Source: Chrysogorgia sp. JL179-B06
Taxonomy: Eukaryota > Cnidaria > Anthozoa > Scleralcyonacea > Chrysogorgiidae
Assembly (NCBI GenBank): GCA_035772405.1
Contig: JAYKKM010000469.1
Span: forward strand, 2,110,001-2,174,000
Direction: 5' to 3'
Length of the DNA: 64,000 bases
The position numbers were made by a program, and so were the translations under genes. Of this stretch, positions 10,145 through 20,888 are shown piece by piece (position 1 is the stretch's first letter; every line of letters begins with the position of its first letter). The notes below the pieces were generated by a model. That model searched no databases. It was not told the origin of the DNA and saw nothing but the letters and a program-made list of their open reading frames with translations.

Positions 10145-10348
10145 CGTTGCCGAGAGCCTAGTCACGAGTTCTGTATATATGGTGGTAATGCCGGGATAAG
10201 ATTCTGGGTATATTATAGGTAATATTTGGCATTTCACTCGATCAAACTACATGTTGAAAGGATTCATGGTGAAGGAAAATCCCGAGTGTTGGAATACATA
10301 CATTTTAAGACCAAACCGGGACCAGTTGCGAAAAATGCAACTTAGCGG

Positions 10349-10420
10349 CCTTCCGGTAGGAATTGAACCCGCGACTCTGCGATTGCTAGTGCAGTGCTCT
10401 GACCACTGAGCTACGGAAGC
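10349..10420 (-). tRNA. tRNA-like pseudogene, unit 2
   Basis: Identical to the unit 1 tRNA-like domain, displaced by 276 bp. Confidence 0.5.
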
Positions 10421-10624
10421 CGTTGCCGAGAGCCTAGTCACGAGTTCTGTATATATGGTGGTAATGCCGGGATAAGATTCTGGGTATATTATAGGTAATA
10501 TTTGGCATTTCACTCGATCAAACTACATGTTGAAAGGATTCATGGTGAAGGAAAATCCCGAGTGTTGGAATACATACATTTTAAGACCAAACCGGGACCA
10601 GTTGCGAAAAATGCAACTTAGCGG

Positions 10625-10696
10625 CCTTCCGGTAGGAATTGAACCCGCGACTCTGCGATTGCTAGTGCAGTGCTCTGACCACTGAGCTACGGAAGC
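10625..10696 (-). tRNA. tRNA-like pseudogene, unit 3
   Basis: Identical to the unit 1 tRNA-like domain, displaced by 552 bp. Confidence 0.5.
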
Positions 10697-10900
10697 CGTT
10701 GCCGAGAGCCTAGTCACGAGTTCTGTATATATGGTGGTAATGCCGGGATAAGATTCTGGGTATATTATAGGTAATATTTGGCATTTCACTCGATCAAACT
10801 ACATGTTGAAAGGATTCATGGTGAAGGAAAATCCCGAGTGTTGGAATACATACATTTTAAGACCAAACCGGGACCAGTTGCGAAAAATGCAACTTAGCGG

Positions 10901-10972
10901 CCTTCCGGTAGGAATTGAACCCGCGACTCTGCGATTGCTAGTGCAGTGCTCTGACCACTGAGCTACGGAAGC
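10901..10972 (-). tRNA. tRNA-like pseudogene, unit 4
   Basis: Identical to the unit 1 tRNA-like domain, displaced by 828 bp. Confidence 0.5.
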
Positions 10973-11049
10973 CGTTGCCGAGAGCCTAGTCACGAGTTCT
11001 GTATATATGGTGGTAATGCCGGGATAAGATTCTGGGTATATTATATATA

Positions 11050-11260
11050 AATATACTACTCTGGCTTTAAAAAGTTTTTTGAACGTAACTTTAAACGTTA
11101 CTGTCCATGACCCAACGTTTTGACACTGCAATCTAGTTACTTCATCAGGGGTCATCGTTGTAAAATTAATAGAATCCCTATTTATACCCCCATAGAGGGT
11201 GTGTTGTATAGTGACAACGGCGCATAGCCTATAGGCAGTCTGAGTCTCGTCCGGCAATCG
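11050..11260 (-). mobile_element. Possible Penelope-like terminal remnant
   Basis: On the minus strand CCCTGATGAAG is followed about 18 bases later by AAAACGTTGGG (around 11150-11110). The spacing resembles the CTGATGAAG..CGAAACGT motif repeated at 33272, 34675, 35042 and 42716. Only the motif supports the call. Confidence 0.3.
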
Positions 11261-11445
11261 GAAGGTTACAGTTTTGTTAGAAAGCTTCCTGACTTTTCAA
11301 TAAAGATTCTAATCAAATGTCTAAGGCAGGCAATGACACACCGCTATTATACGTTATCGTTGATTAAGTTATACCGTGATATATATAATCTAGGACCGTA
11401 TAGGACGCGTCAACATCTACGACAACGGCAGTAAAAACCACAATA

Positions 11446-11660
11446 AACTTGGGGGTAACACTATTACAAACCAATGTGCTACTCGAGCCAAAATCCAAAA
11501 CGGTGACTCATGGAGACAGAGCATTCTCGGTTGCAGCGCCAAAACTGTGGAATTCATTACCACAGGAAATTAGAAGCTTTGAAATGTTAAGTAATTTTAA
11601 GTCTGCAGTTAAGACTTTTCTTTTTTAAAATTAATAGTTATTGTTCATAGTGTTAATATA
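11446..11660 (+). pseudogene. LINE RT C-terminal tail
   Basis: Plus-strand reading from about 11477 gives LLEPKSKTVTHGDRAFSVAA then PKLWNSLPQEIRSFEMLSNF and FKSAVKTFLF before a stop at 11627-11629. This GDRAFSVAAPKLWNSLP block is the hallmark end of many animal LINE reverse transcriptases. Nothing upstream of it survives here, so it is a short 5'-truncated fragment. Confidence 0.8.
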
Positions 11661-11805
11661 TGTAGTAGGCTTTATCTTATAATGAAACTGTAATTAGCTT
11701 TAAAAGCAACTTTAAGAATATATATATTGTTGTAAGAACATTGAGACTATTGTATAATGCTCCTAATACGTCTTTATTATTATATTATTCTCCCTATAGT
11801 GCACC

Positions 11806-12240
11806 AACCATTTAATACTCGAATATGGCTCACCAGTATATGGGATGGCCTACCTTAAATATCTCAATGAAGTGTAAGAAAGGAGAACGAAGAAAAGCAG
11901 ACAATAGAGAGCTTTAAGAATTTTAGAAGTTAATAGTTCACCAAATCAAAAGTTCATCCATAAGACGTAGAACCATTCTTATATTAGCAGGTTAGAAACT
12001 CTCGTGAATTCAATTTGCTTGTATCCGGAACGAATAGGCATATAAAGACTCGTTCATTCCTAGGGCTTGTAATGTTTTATCATAATAATATTAATTTAAG
12101 TAGACTTTCGATATATGTAAATATTATTTACAGTAGTTTTAATCTATCAACTTGTGAGCTTAGCCTTTTTAAATTAAAAGTTATTGTTATTGTTAGTGGC
12201 CATCAAATTATAAGAAAAAATACAATACAATACAAATACT
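11806..12240 (+). pseudogene. Degenerate LINE RT fragment with (AATAC)n-like tail
   Basis: LILEYGSPVYGMAYLKYLNE (11812-11871) matches the RT thumb pattern L..LEYGS.VW. A later piece YKDSFIPRACNVLS (about 12041-12082) matches the R.NSF.PR block near LINE C-termini. Stops and frameshifts lie between them. The end is an ATACA-rich run at about 12218-12240. A different family from the 11446 fragment. Confidence 0.6.
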
Positions 12241-12348
12241 GACTATAGTTAATGAAGTCGTGACACCTTGAAGTTGTCAGCGGTGTACACAGATAACAAT
12301 CATTTAGAAATAATACCCTTCATTGACTGAGGACAGCAAGAACCCGAG

Positions 12349-13153
12349 TTAGGATTCGAGTTAGGATTCGAGTTGGGATTTCTTTCATATCTTTCTGCGT
12401 AAAGACGTATTTTTTAAGACTGCCGATATACGAATTTCCTCAGCGGCGTAAACTATACTCGGTATCACACTAAACTTTACTAAATGAATTTTAATACGAA
12501 TATGCGGTGTCTAAACTTATCGTCATTAAAAACCGGTGAACATTACGGCAGTTTCGGTCGACGCGAATCTTTGTCACAAATCTTTCCTAACGGGGTAGGG
12601 TGGGTTGGCAGCAATAACAAATATAAATGTATATGTGTCATATAGAACAGCTAAACAAAGGTCAAAGACTGGTATCGAAAATAATATATTCATTGGATGA
12701 TTGGGAGTTTATTTTTCTATCATTATCCACTTTTCGCGGGTGACATTACAAAACACAAAATGATACTTGATAAACGCGTTACTGTACGTATTTGCCCACG
12801 CACCGCACTGGCCGTCATTAATATTTTGGGTCATTAAATGCGGTAAAATGATACGTTTCCGTTAGGGTTTCGACGTTGCTTGAAAGGTCGAATACTGCAT
12901 TGCTAGCGGCGAGCATTCGTTGGATTTGCTGCCTCTAGACTAGATTACTCGGTGATATTGCGTTAGATGACTGGCTACACACTAGCTATGACACCTCACT
13001 CGGATAATGATATTGTAATTTGTCAAATCACACTTCTATTACACTTTCAGATAATATTTGTCTCGATACCAAGCCACACTGGTCACTGCTCACAAATTTC
13101 ACATTTCCTTAAAGGTTGCCTACTTCAACTCGAATCCCAACTCGAATCCTAAC
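12349..13153. mobile_element. Inverted-repeat element with GAGTTAGGATTC repeats
   Basis: The left end carries two 12-bp direct repeats GAGTTAGGATTC followed by GAGTTGGGATT. The right end (about 13124-13153) is the inverted counterpart AACTCGAATCC. Internal sequence has no transposase. It directly abuts, and perhaps truncates, the TGGTTGGG element starting at 13159. Superfamily unknown. Confidence 0.65.
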
Positions 13154-13158
13154 TAAAA

Positions 13159-14918
13159 GGTTGGGTAAGATTTTTTGTTGCATTATAAATATCGGGTAAC
13201 AAAGTTTAAAACAAAAGAAATAAAATACTTTAAATCAGTGTTTAATGTCTATGGTTATAATAATAGTGATACAATATAAAACATAGAGATTGCTTGTTCA
13301 AAGACATTGTCAGGTAAAACCTCTTTTTAAATAATAGACATATTTTCATGTTTATAAACAGTAACACAAACTTTAACTTCCTTAGAATATTATAATGATC
13401 TCATACTATATGAACCAATATTTAACACTCTAAATATCAGATAAATATCTAAAGGTTGTGATAAGAGCAACGACGGGACAGTAGGAAAGGGCGTATATAC
13501 ATATACTAGAAGTTACTATCGCAAGGAAAGTGCTGCCTTGAAATCAATGGTCCAAGGCAGTCATGTGCAAAATTGCAAAAATAAGTGGCGGGCTAAGTCA
13601 AAGTGGCAGTGGAGGTAATAATATAGCCTTGTACCCATGCGGTTATGGTTTAGTTAAGACCAGAGCAGCAAGCTCTACGTATATATGGCGCTCACACTGA
13701 AGGTACTCTGGGGTTAAACATCTATCTGGGGTAAGACATTCATTACGCACAGCCATGGGCAGATGAAGCATGTGCGGGGGCTCCTGGGACATTTGCAGAT
13801 TATGCCTCTAAACTGCCCCCTCCCTTGTTGACAACCCTTGTGTTAATGTGTTGTAACCGTTCTCAACATGTTTTCACAATATAATAGTTCATGAACATGT
13901 ATTATATTAAACAGATGTAACTTGAACAGTTCCATAAAAATGCAGTTGAACATAAAGAATCTTTATGTTCAACTGCATTTTTATGGAACTGTTCAAGTTA
14001 CATCTGTTTAATATATAAAACAATTGTATAACATAGTTCTCTGTACAAGGCTTACATAAAAATGCAGTTCAATATGAACAGACAAAACAGTTGACATATA
14101 TGTACAGACATATATGTACAGGTAATACCAGTTGACAAATTAAGTTAATCAGAATTTATTTCTGATGTGGACATGGATGTGCATTCTTCTGCATGCTCAA
14201 TATCTGTTATCTTGTTATCTACATATTATGTGATATTGAATGATTTGCCATATTCAACAATAAAGACCATGTCTTCTTCTGATGTGGTATATTTAAGATG
14301 GAGTTTATCTGGAAAGAAATTGCAGATGACATCTTGTAAATTTCTACCTCACTCAGCCAACGGCAATTTGCCGTTTTAAGCGAGCCCTTTAAAGGACAAA
14401 AGTACACAGAACTATCTTAGTCGTCTTACCTCGACAACAGAATATCTCCTCACTGAAATGAATTGAAATTCGTGACAGCAACAAAGGCAGAAGAGATCAT
14501 TCGAAAACTTCATTGTTTTGCGAGTTCAGAAAATACCATGTTCGTGGTGGCGTTGACAAGTTCCGAACAGTAACTCCGTACAACTTCCGTGAATACGAAT
14601 AACGTCTGGAGTATGTATAGATAGCAACTTGAACTTACGTCACAAAACGTCATAAAACTGAACATCCATCTATCCGACCGACCGACATCCAAAATTTTTA
14701 CAGATCGAGATCTCGTTGACTATACATAGCTCGGTAAAGAGGTCTGGGCACGAGCCAAGTCAGCTGTATAATAACATGTATATTTTTGCATCATCTGGTG
14801 ATGGTTGGGTAGAAGAAAAATTCAGTTTTTGAAAGGTTGGATAAAACCTTTTTTTTGGTTTCAACTTGTTTCTCTTCGGTACCAACCCCTGCGCCAAAAT
14901 ATATAATGAACGCTATAT
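13159..14918 (-). mobile_element. TGGTTGGG-family transposon, interrupted copy
   Basis: 13159-13210, about 13300-13510 and about 14770-14918 match, in inverted order, segments of the element at 40262-41178. These include the end with CCGAAGAGAAACAAG and TGGCGCAGGGGTTGGTACC on the minus strand. This copy lacks the left terminus (cut by the neighbouring inverted-repeat element) and holds about 1.2 kb of extra DNA in the middle, including a perfect palindrome at 13905-14013. Confidence 0.65.
13905..14013. mobile_element. Perfect 109-bp palindrome (foldback MITE)
   Basis: Two arms of about 53 bp (ATTAAACAGATGTAACTTGA ... inverted) are separated by only 3 bases (AAT between CATAAAG and CTTTATG). 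No mismatch seen. A transcript would form an uninterrupted hairpin. A partial copy of the arm core (CATAAAAATGCAGTTCAATA) recurs at about 14055-14075. Confidence 0.85.
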
Positions 14919-16130
14919 GAAGTAGTATAGGAAAAAAGTTCTTTAAAAAAAATTAATTATTGGTTTAGGAAGACGGTATAATAATTTAGATTTAGTATTA
15001 CAAGGATGTTGAAATTTAAATGATTCAAGTTTATTACACAAATAGAGAGGTGCTCGCCCATCCATAAACGCAATAAACATAGCCTTACAAAACACAGCAG
15101 CCTCTTCACGCTCGCTCGACCCGCACAAGAGTCTCTTCCGCGGGAGGAGCGTGCGTGAAGAGGCGGCTGTTTCCTCAGGTTACAATAAACAGAGCTTTAC
15201 TTATAAAAAACAAAATGTGTTAATTGGAAGCGAGCCTAGTGTCTATGTTGATGCATAGTTGTTGATGTCAGCTCTCACCTCTCGGCCTCGAGTTACCGAC
15301 GTCGTCGTCATAAGCAGAACACCTAATGCAAATAAACTTGAACAACGGATTTTGTATTTACATTAGGTACGGTTCATGAAATGTTCGGCGTCTGAACCGG
15401 GCCTAAAGTACTTAATAACATGCGTACGACAGACGGTTCATCTGGCGTGCATTCCAAGACCATAATCGGACCAGAAGGGGAAATTCGATCCGAAATTGCT
15501 AATTATCGATACTCTGTGGAAATGCAATACTATATCAACAAAATTCGAAATAGCCCCATACATTCTGAATCCTTATTCAATAGCCTTTTCAAAAATTTAA
15601 GTTTCAGTGTTAACAGCTTATTAAATTATGTAGCTGTAGGAGAGGCAAATGTCAAGATAGGCAAAACATTTGGTGGGTCATAAATTCTCCTCCTACACGA
15701 TTCACTACGTGACTCACTCGAGTTCGAGTTTTTTTTTGTCAAATTGGTTACGTATGAGCAATATTGGTTTCCGTTGGAGATCTATAAGGTGCCTAATGAC
15801 TTAGATAGACTGTTTATCTAGCGTGGATTCCAAGAAAAAATGAGACCATACGAGCCACAGCTGCTGCTGACTTCAGGGAAAATTAACTTTTATTCCAGAC
15901 ATTCTTTCACAGATAACAGATATCCCGGGGGTGAGCAGACAAGGTCATGTTAGCATGAGTTAGACCGTTTGATAGCTGACTCTTCCATTTTATTCTGAGC
16001 TAGGTCACGCTGTACTAGTCCTATCTCGATTCCTATAGCTTTAAGATAACCATGCACAATTGTCCAAACCACCTTAGTCTGCCTCTTTCTACACATTTTC
16101 TTATACATTGCAATCCTATAGACGATCTCT
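14919..16130. other. No recognised gene; short inverted repeat
   Basis: 15085-15170 has an inverted repeat (AGCAGCCTCTTCACGC / GCGTGAAGAGGCGGCT) that could be the core of a small MITE. The 87-codon frame at 15420-15683 has no family features I recognise. The rest is unassigned. Confidence 0.5.
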
Positions 16131-16133
16131 TAA

Positions 16134-16254
16134 CTCCTCAGAAGACGTCCCTCCTCACAAGACGTCCTATTCTCCTCAAAAGACGTCCTATTCTCCTCAA
16201 AAGACGTCCTATTCTCCTCAAAAGACGTCCTATTCTCCTCAAAAGTCGTCCTAT
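16134..16254. repeat. 21-bp tandem repeat (about 5-6 copies)
   Basis: Unit TCTCCTCAAAAGACGTCCTA plus T, with a diverged first copy. The period is a multiple of three, which produces a spurious RPILLKR peptide repeat. Confidence 0.9.
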
Positions 16255-16330
16255 CCTATAATGTGCAATGTCACATTACACATTCACCATAATATACCAT
16301 CCTAATGTAATTTCACTCCAACCTTACTAT

Positions 16331-16760
16331 AAAGGGAACGGTCATCATTTATGGCCGCGGTGGAGGCCGAAGAGAAAATGGTTGGGTGACTGAAAATTTT
16401 AAGACCTAAATGGTTGGGTAAAAAGAAATCACTAATTCTTTGAAGGGTTGGGAAGCTAAACTTCAATGACTATTTACATGAAAAATTAAGAGTTCATCAT
16501 TTAAAATCGGAATCTCATCATCAATTATCCTTTTGTTATTGTATTCCTCTCCTTGTTTTGATAATAATCTGAAGGTTACAGTGGGATCTGACTGTATATG
16601 TAATTGGGTTTGTTATTAAAACTTATATATGCTGGGAATTGGGCTTTATCTAACTTTTTTCTTCTTGGGTTGTACTCATAAATGGTTGGGACGGTTAAAT
16701 TTCAGCACCAAATTTATTTCTCTTCGGCCCCCATCCCGACCATAAATAATGACCAGTCCC
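16331..16760. mobile_element. TGGTTGGG-type MITE, array-free copy
   Basis: The left end AGGGAACGGTCATCATTTAT and right end, inverted, AGGGACTGGTCATTATTTAT continue as GGC(C)..GGCCGAAGAGAAA on both sides. Internal TGGTTGGGT motifs follow. The left half (16369-16545) aligns closely with 44080-44235. Where the other copy passes into the minisatellite, this copy has only TCCTTTTGTTATTGTATTCC, which resembles part of one satellite unit. It is the key comparison sequence for the large array. Confidence 0.8.
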
Positions 16761-17580
<820 letters not shown>

Positions 17581-17776
17581 ACGTGTAGGTTTTGGTCTAC
17601 GAAATGCAAAGAGTGCTCAACAACATATAGTTAGAGCAAATAATAGATTTTCGCTTACCTCAAAACTGGTCTGCTACAACTTGTTTCATCTGTAAAAGAA
17701 TCTTCAGGCAGTGACCTGAAGATTCTTTTACAGATGAAACAAGTTGTAGCAGACCAGTTTTGAGGTAAGCGAAAAT
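17581..17776 (-). mobile_element. (TA)n-embedded hairpin element, copy 2
   Basis: Starts with the tail (CGTGTAGGTTTTGGTCTACG) and continues into the hairpin 17647-17776, whose arms start ATTTTCGCTTACCTCAAAAC. It is the inverted counterpart of 8864-9066. The hairpin here is cleaner, without the extra AAAGGAATC seen in copy 1. Confidence 0.8.
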
Positions 17777-17779
17777 CTA

Positions 17780-17829
17780 TAAATATATATATATATATAA
17801 TATAATATATATATATATAATAAATATAT

Positions 17830-17888
<59 letters not shown>

Positions 17889-17890
17889 AA
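17780..17890. repeat. (TA)n tract
   Basis: Interrupted TA repeats on the hairpin side of the element. Confidence 0.95.
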
Positions 17891-17894
17891 CTAC

Positions 17895-19470
17895 ATTTTG
17901 TAAATTTTTTAGTCCATCTATAAAATTATTATAATTGGTTTTTTTTCCAGTTCATTTGGAAGAATGTTCCATGTTTTTGCATCATCATAACGAAGAGAAT
18001 GAGATCCTTAATATTTTGATAATTTAGCAAAGGAAAGGCAACTGATATACTTTACTGACAATACATGGGTGATGAGATCTCAAATTGTCTCTGAATTCAC
18101 TAGCCTTGAATGTCTGTCCAAGTGGCCACATTTTTTAATTAAAAAAACCCAGCTCTGCTGTGACAGTGGCCAGAGGGATATTAAATACTGATGATCAAAG
18201 ACTGAATAAATATTTCAAACACCTTGTCAAGTTATTTATCTAGTCTGTAAAATTTTAAAAAGGGTGGTCAGGTTGAACAGTTATCTCAGTTCTCCTCTAG
18301 CTGACTGCAGTAGGGAGAGAAGGGGTAAATATTACCAGGGCCCATGGGGCTGATGAAGGGAACCAGAAATGAAAAAGGTATGGCAAAACATTTTTGTTAG
18401 TATAAACAAACTCACCTATTTATATAAAAAATATGCTCATGCATATGGAGGGTGACATTTTGATGTTATACATTATTAGCTTTAGAAAGTACACAAACTT
18501 ACTTCAAACCAGGTAATGCCAGGTACCTTACCTTGGTGATGTGGTCGTAAATGACAGGTGGTCGTAGATGGTAGTTAGTGATGTGACGTAACGGCAACCA
18601 TGTTAGAAGACACTGTTATGTTTACAACTAAATTCTGTACTCGCTACTGCATTACTATCATATGGGTTCAAGTGTTAAGCCAACTTAAGTGGGTATCAAA
18701 AAACCTGTTGTTTCCGGGTTGCAAACAGGTTTCCCGGTTTTATGAATATGAATAGCGGGAGTGGCGACTGGCACCTTGTTATTGTGTCAGAACTTAAAAA
18801 AATAAAACACAATTTTCTATTTAATCAGCACATGTTGATTGCAAGTCATTTGATAGCTTAATTTGAATTATTTCTTGTTTTTCGATGTCTGCAGTACAAC
18901 ACCACTGGCAAATGATGAAACGGCAAATATCCATAGCACAACACTGGTAAATGATAAAACTACTGTACTATTAATGGTAAAAATTATGGACATTTCTAGA
19001 AACAACTTCTTATTTGCTACACACTTAACACTAGCATGCAAATGGTAGAAAAGCTTTAAAAAATAAAATTTTGGGAAAGAACTTCAAAATATTTTCCACT
19101 GAATTAAAGGCACAGTTTGAACATAGATTGGTGAGCACGATATGCACACCATAAAAGAAAACCCAAGCCATACTGTATTTACATGTACATGACCCAGCTT
19201 TAGCAAGATGGACCTCCAGCTGTGCTATATGGATGGCCACTTTTGAACAGTCATATTTTTACACAGCCAGTTTCACTTTTGTACAGACGCTCGCGGGCGC
19301 AGTTAAGTCTACGTTTGTCAAATTACAGACTATGACGTAGGCTAGTTTCACTTAAACAGTCATGGATGGCCCAAATTTGTTCCAGAAAATAACATCTATA
19401 AACGGATTTCCGGCCCTCCAATGTTTCTTTATTTCTATTAGCTTTTATTAAATATTAGCTAGGTATTCTG
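17895..19470. other. No recognised gene
   Basis: No conserved frame, RNA gene or transposon terminus recognised on either strand. Confidence 0.5.
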
Positions 19471-19477
19471 TATATTT

Positions 19478-19590
19478 ATAAGGGTCCGCAGTAATATAAG
19501 GGTCTGCCCGCAGTAATATAAGGGTCTGCGGTAATATAAGGGTCCGCAGTAATATAAGGGTCCGCAGTAATATAAGGGTCTGCAGTAATT
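19478..19590. repeat. ~18-bp tandem repeat
   Basis: About five copies of AATATAAGGGTCCGCAGT with C/T variants and one copy with inserted bases. Confidence 0.9.
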
Positions 19591-19734
19591 GGCTCAGCTG
19601 TTGCGGATACCCGGACACCTTATATTTGATAGTTACTTTGTTTGGCAAATCTATTAAATTAAACTATTGAACTATTTGCTCTAGTCCTTAATATGCTTAA
19701 TCGATGGAATACATGCCGCTACTCAAATACAGCA

Positions 19735-20888
19735 TTTTCAATAGAATTTCCATCAGGAGGTGTTTGACATTATTACAGGCAGCACAATGCGGCCATAACA
19801 ATATATAAAATTAGTATTATTTGAAAAATTCCTCATAGTAGACCGTGGTGAGTTGGCGTGCGGCCGGCAGAAAACAGCTGGCTTCTATTGGAAACCCTGA
19901 AATAGACTCCTTGTCCTGAAACAGCCCAAATGCTTTGAATAACTACTTTTGACATCCGGACTGAAAAAAAAAACTCATTACAAGCTGTTGATGGTTTAAT
20001 CTGTCCAACTTGTCATGGTTGCAACTTGTATCACCAGGAGATTATGCGAGCTGTTTTTCAGCTTATATGCTTATTTCTAGTTCAATCACAATCGCTTGTG
20101 AAAAGAATGGCCTGGGTAACTATAGCATGCAATAACATTCTGTTTCAGATAAGTGGTATCTGCATTTCTTCAAATAATAGCTGGAGGGGGGAATTGTTTT
20201 GAAAGTCTTCGAAAAGGTGATGATTATACAAGGGAGGTCCTGGGATTATCTTAATCATAATTGACTACTATGTTTGAAGGTGACACTTAGTTAATTCCAG
20301 GAAATTATTTCTGGAAGCAGCAACTGCTTTGAAAACCTCAGTTACTCAGATTGTAAATCTTGTAAAGTGGTAACATGCTGATAGCATGTATATAGACTGA
20401 TCAAATATGAATAGAAGAAGATTGAAGATGATATAAATTATTTAGAGTCGATCATGTAGGATAAGGTTGCCCCATTTATCGTAGCCAGAGGCTTGTGTTT
20501 TAAACGCACGACTATTCATTTTATCACTCTTAGGTGATAAAAAGGAAAAGGGCCTACGATTCCAAGGGATTACGATTTAAGGATGTTTTAGACTTGAAAG
20601 TCTTACCATTTGCTGGTGTTGTTGCAAAGGCTGCACCTTCTCAATTATTTTAAATCCGTGAGTATTGGTCCGACCAAGCTCATAGACATGTGTGGTAACC
20701 ACTAGACCACATCAGGATTCCAATAAAAGCCGGAAGCCGGCGGAAAACCGCCGGATGTATGCCATTCACCACCCTCTACTTTCAGGAATTTTTCAAAGAA
20801 TGCTAATTTTATATATTGTTATGGCTGCATTGTGCTGCCTATAATAATGTCAAACACCTCCTGATGGAAATTCTATTGGAAACATTGC
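19735..20888. mobile_element. Non-autonomous transposon with ~105-bp inverted ends
   Basis: The left end (about 19739-19840) and right end (about 20785-20886) are inverted copies starting CAATAGAATTTCCATCAGGA, with few mismatches along about 100 bp. The interior lacks a transposase. At about 20640-20725 the minus strand has an A-box-like GTGGTCTAGTGGTTACCAC, suggesting a SINE or tRNA relic inside. Target duplication not identified. Confidence 0.75.

Larger units (their letters stand above)
9941..11044. repeat. Four tandem copies of a 276-bp unit
   Basis: Unit starts at 9941, 10217, 10493 and 10769 all begin AGGTAATATTTGGCATTTCA, and the fourth ends at 11044. The four translated minus-strand frames are identical, so the copies show essentially no divergence. 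Each unit contains a tRNA-like domain on the minus strand. The tract is bordered by (TA)n on the left. It could be a recent tandem amplification of a SINE-like unit or an assembly expansion. Confidence 0.95.

Noticed and set aside
10073..10972. Functional tRNA-Ala gene cluster
   Set aside because: The anticodon stem needs a bulge and the T stem and acceptor have mismatches; the surrounding unit looks like a SINE. Kept only as tRNA-like.
9971..11257. Four identical 88-residue minus-strand frames
   Set aside because: They read through the tRNA-like domain of the 276-bp repeat on the same strand; the identity reflects the DNA repeat, not protein conservation.
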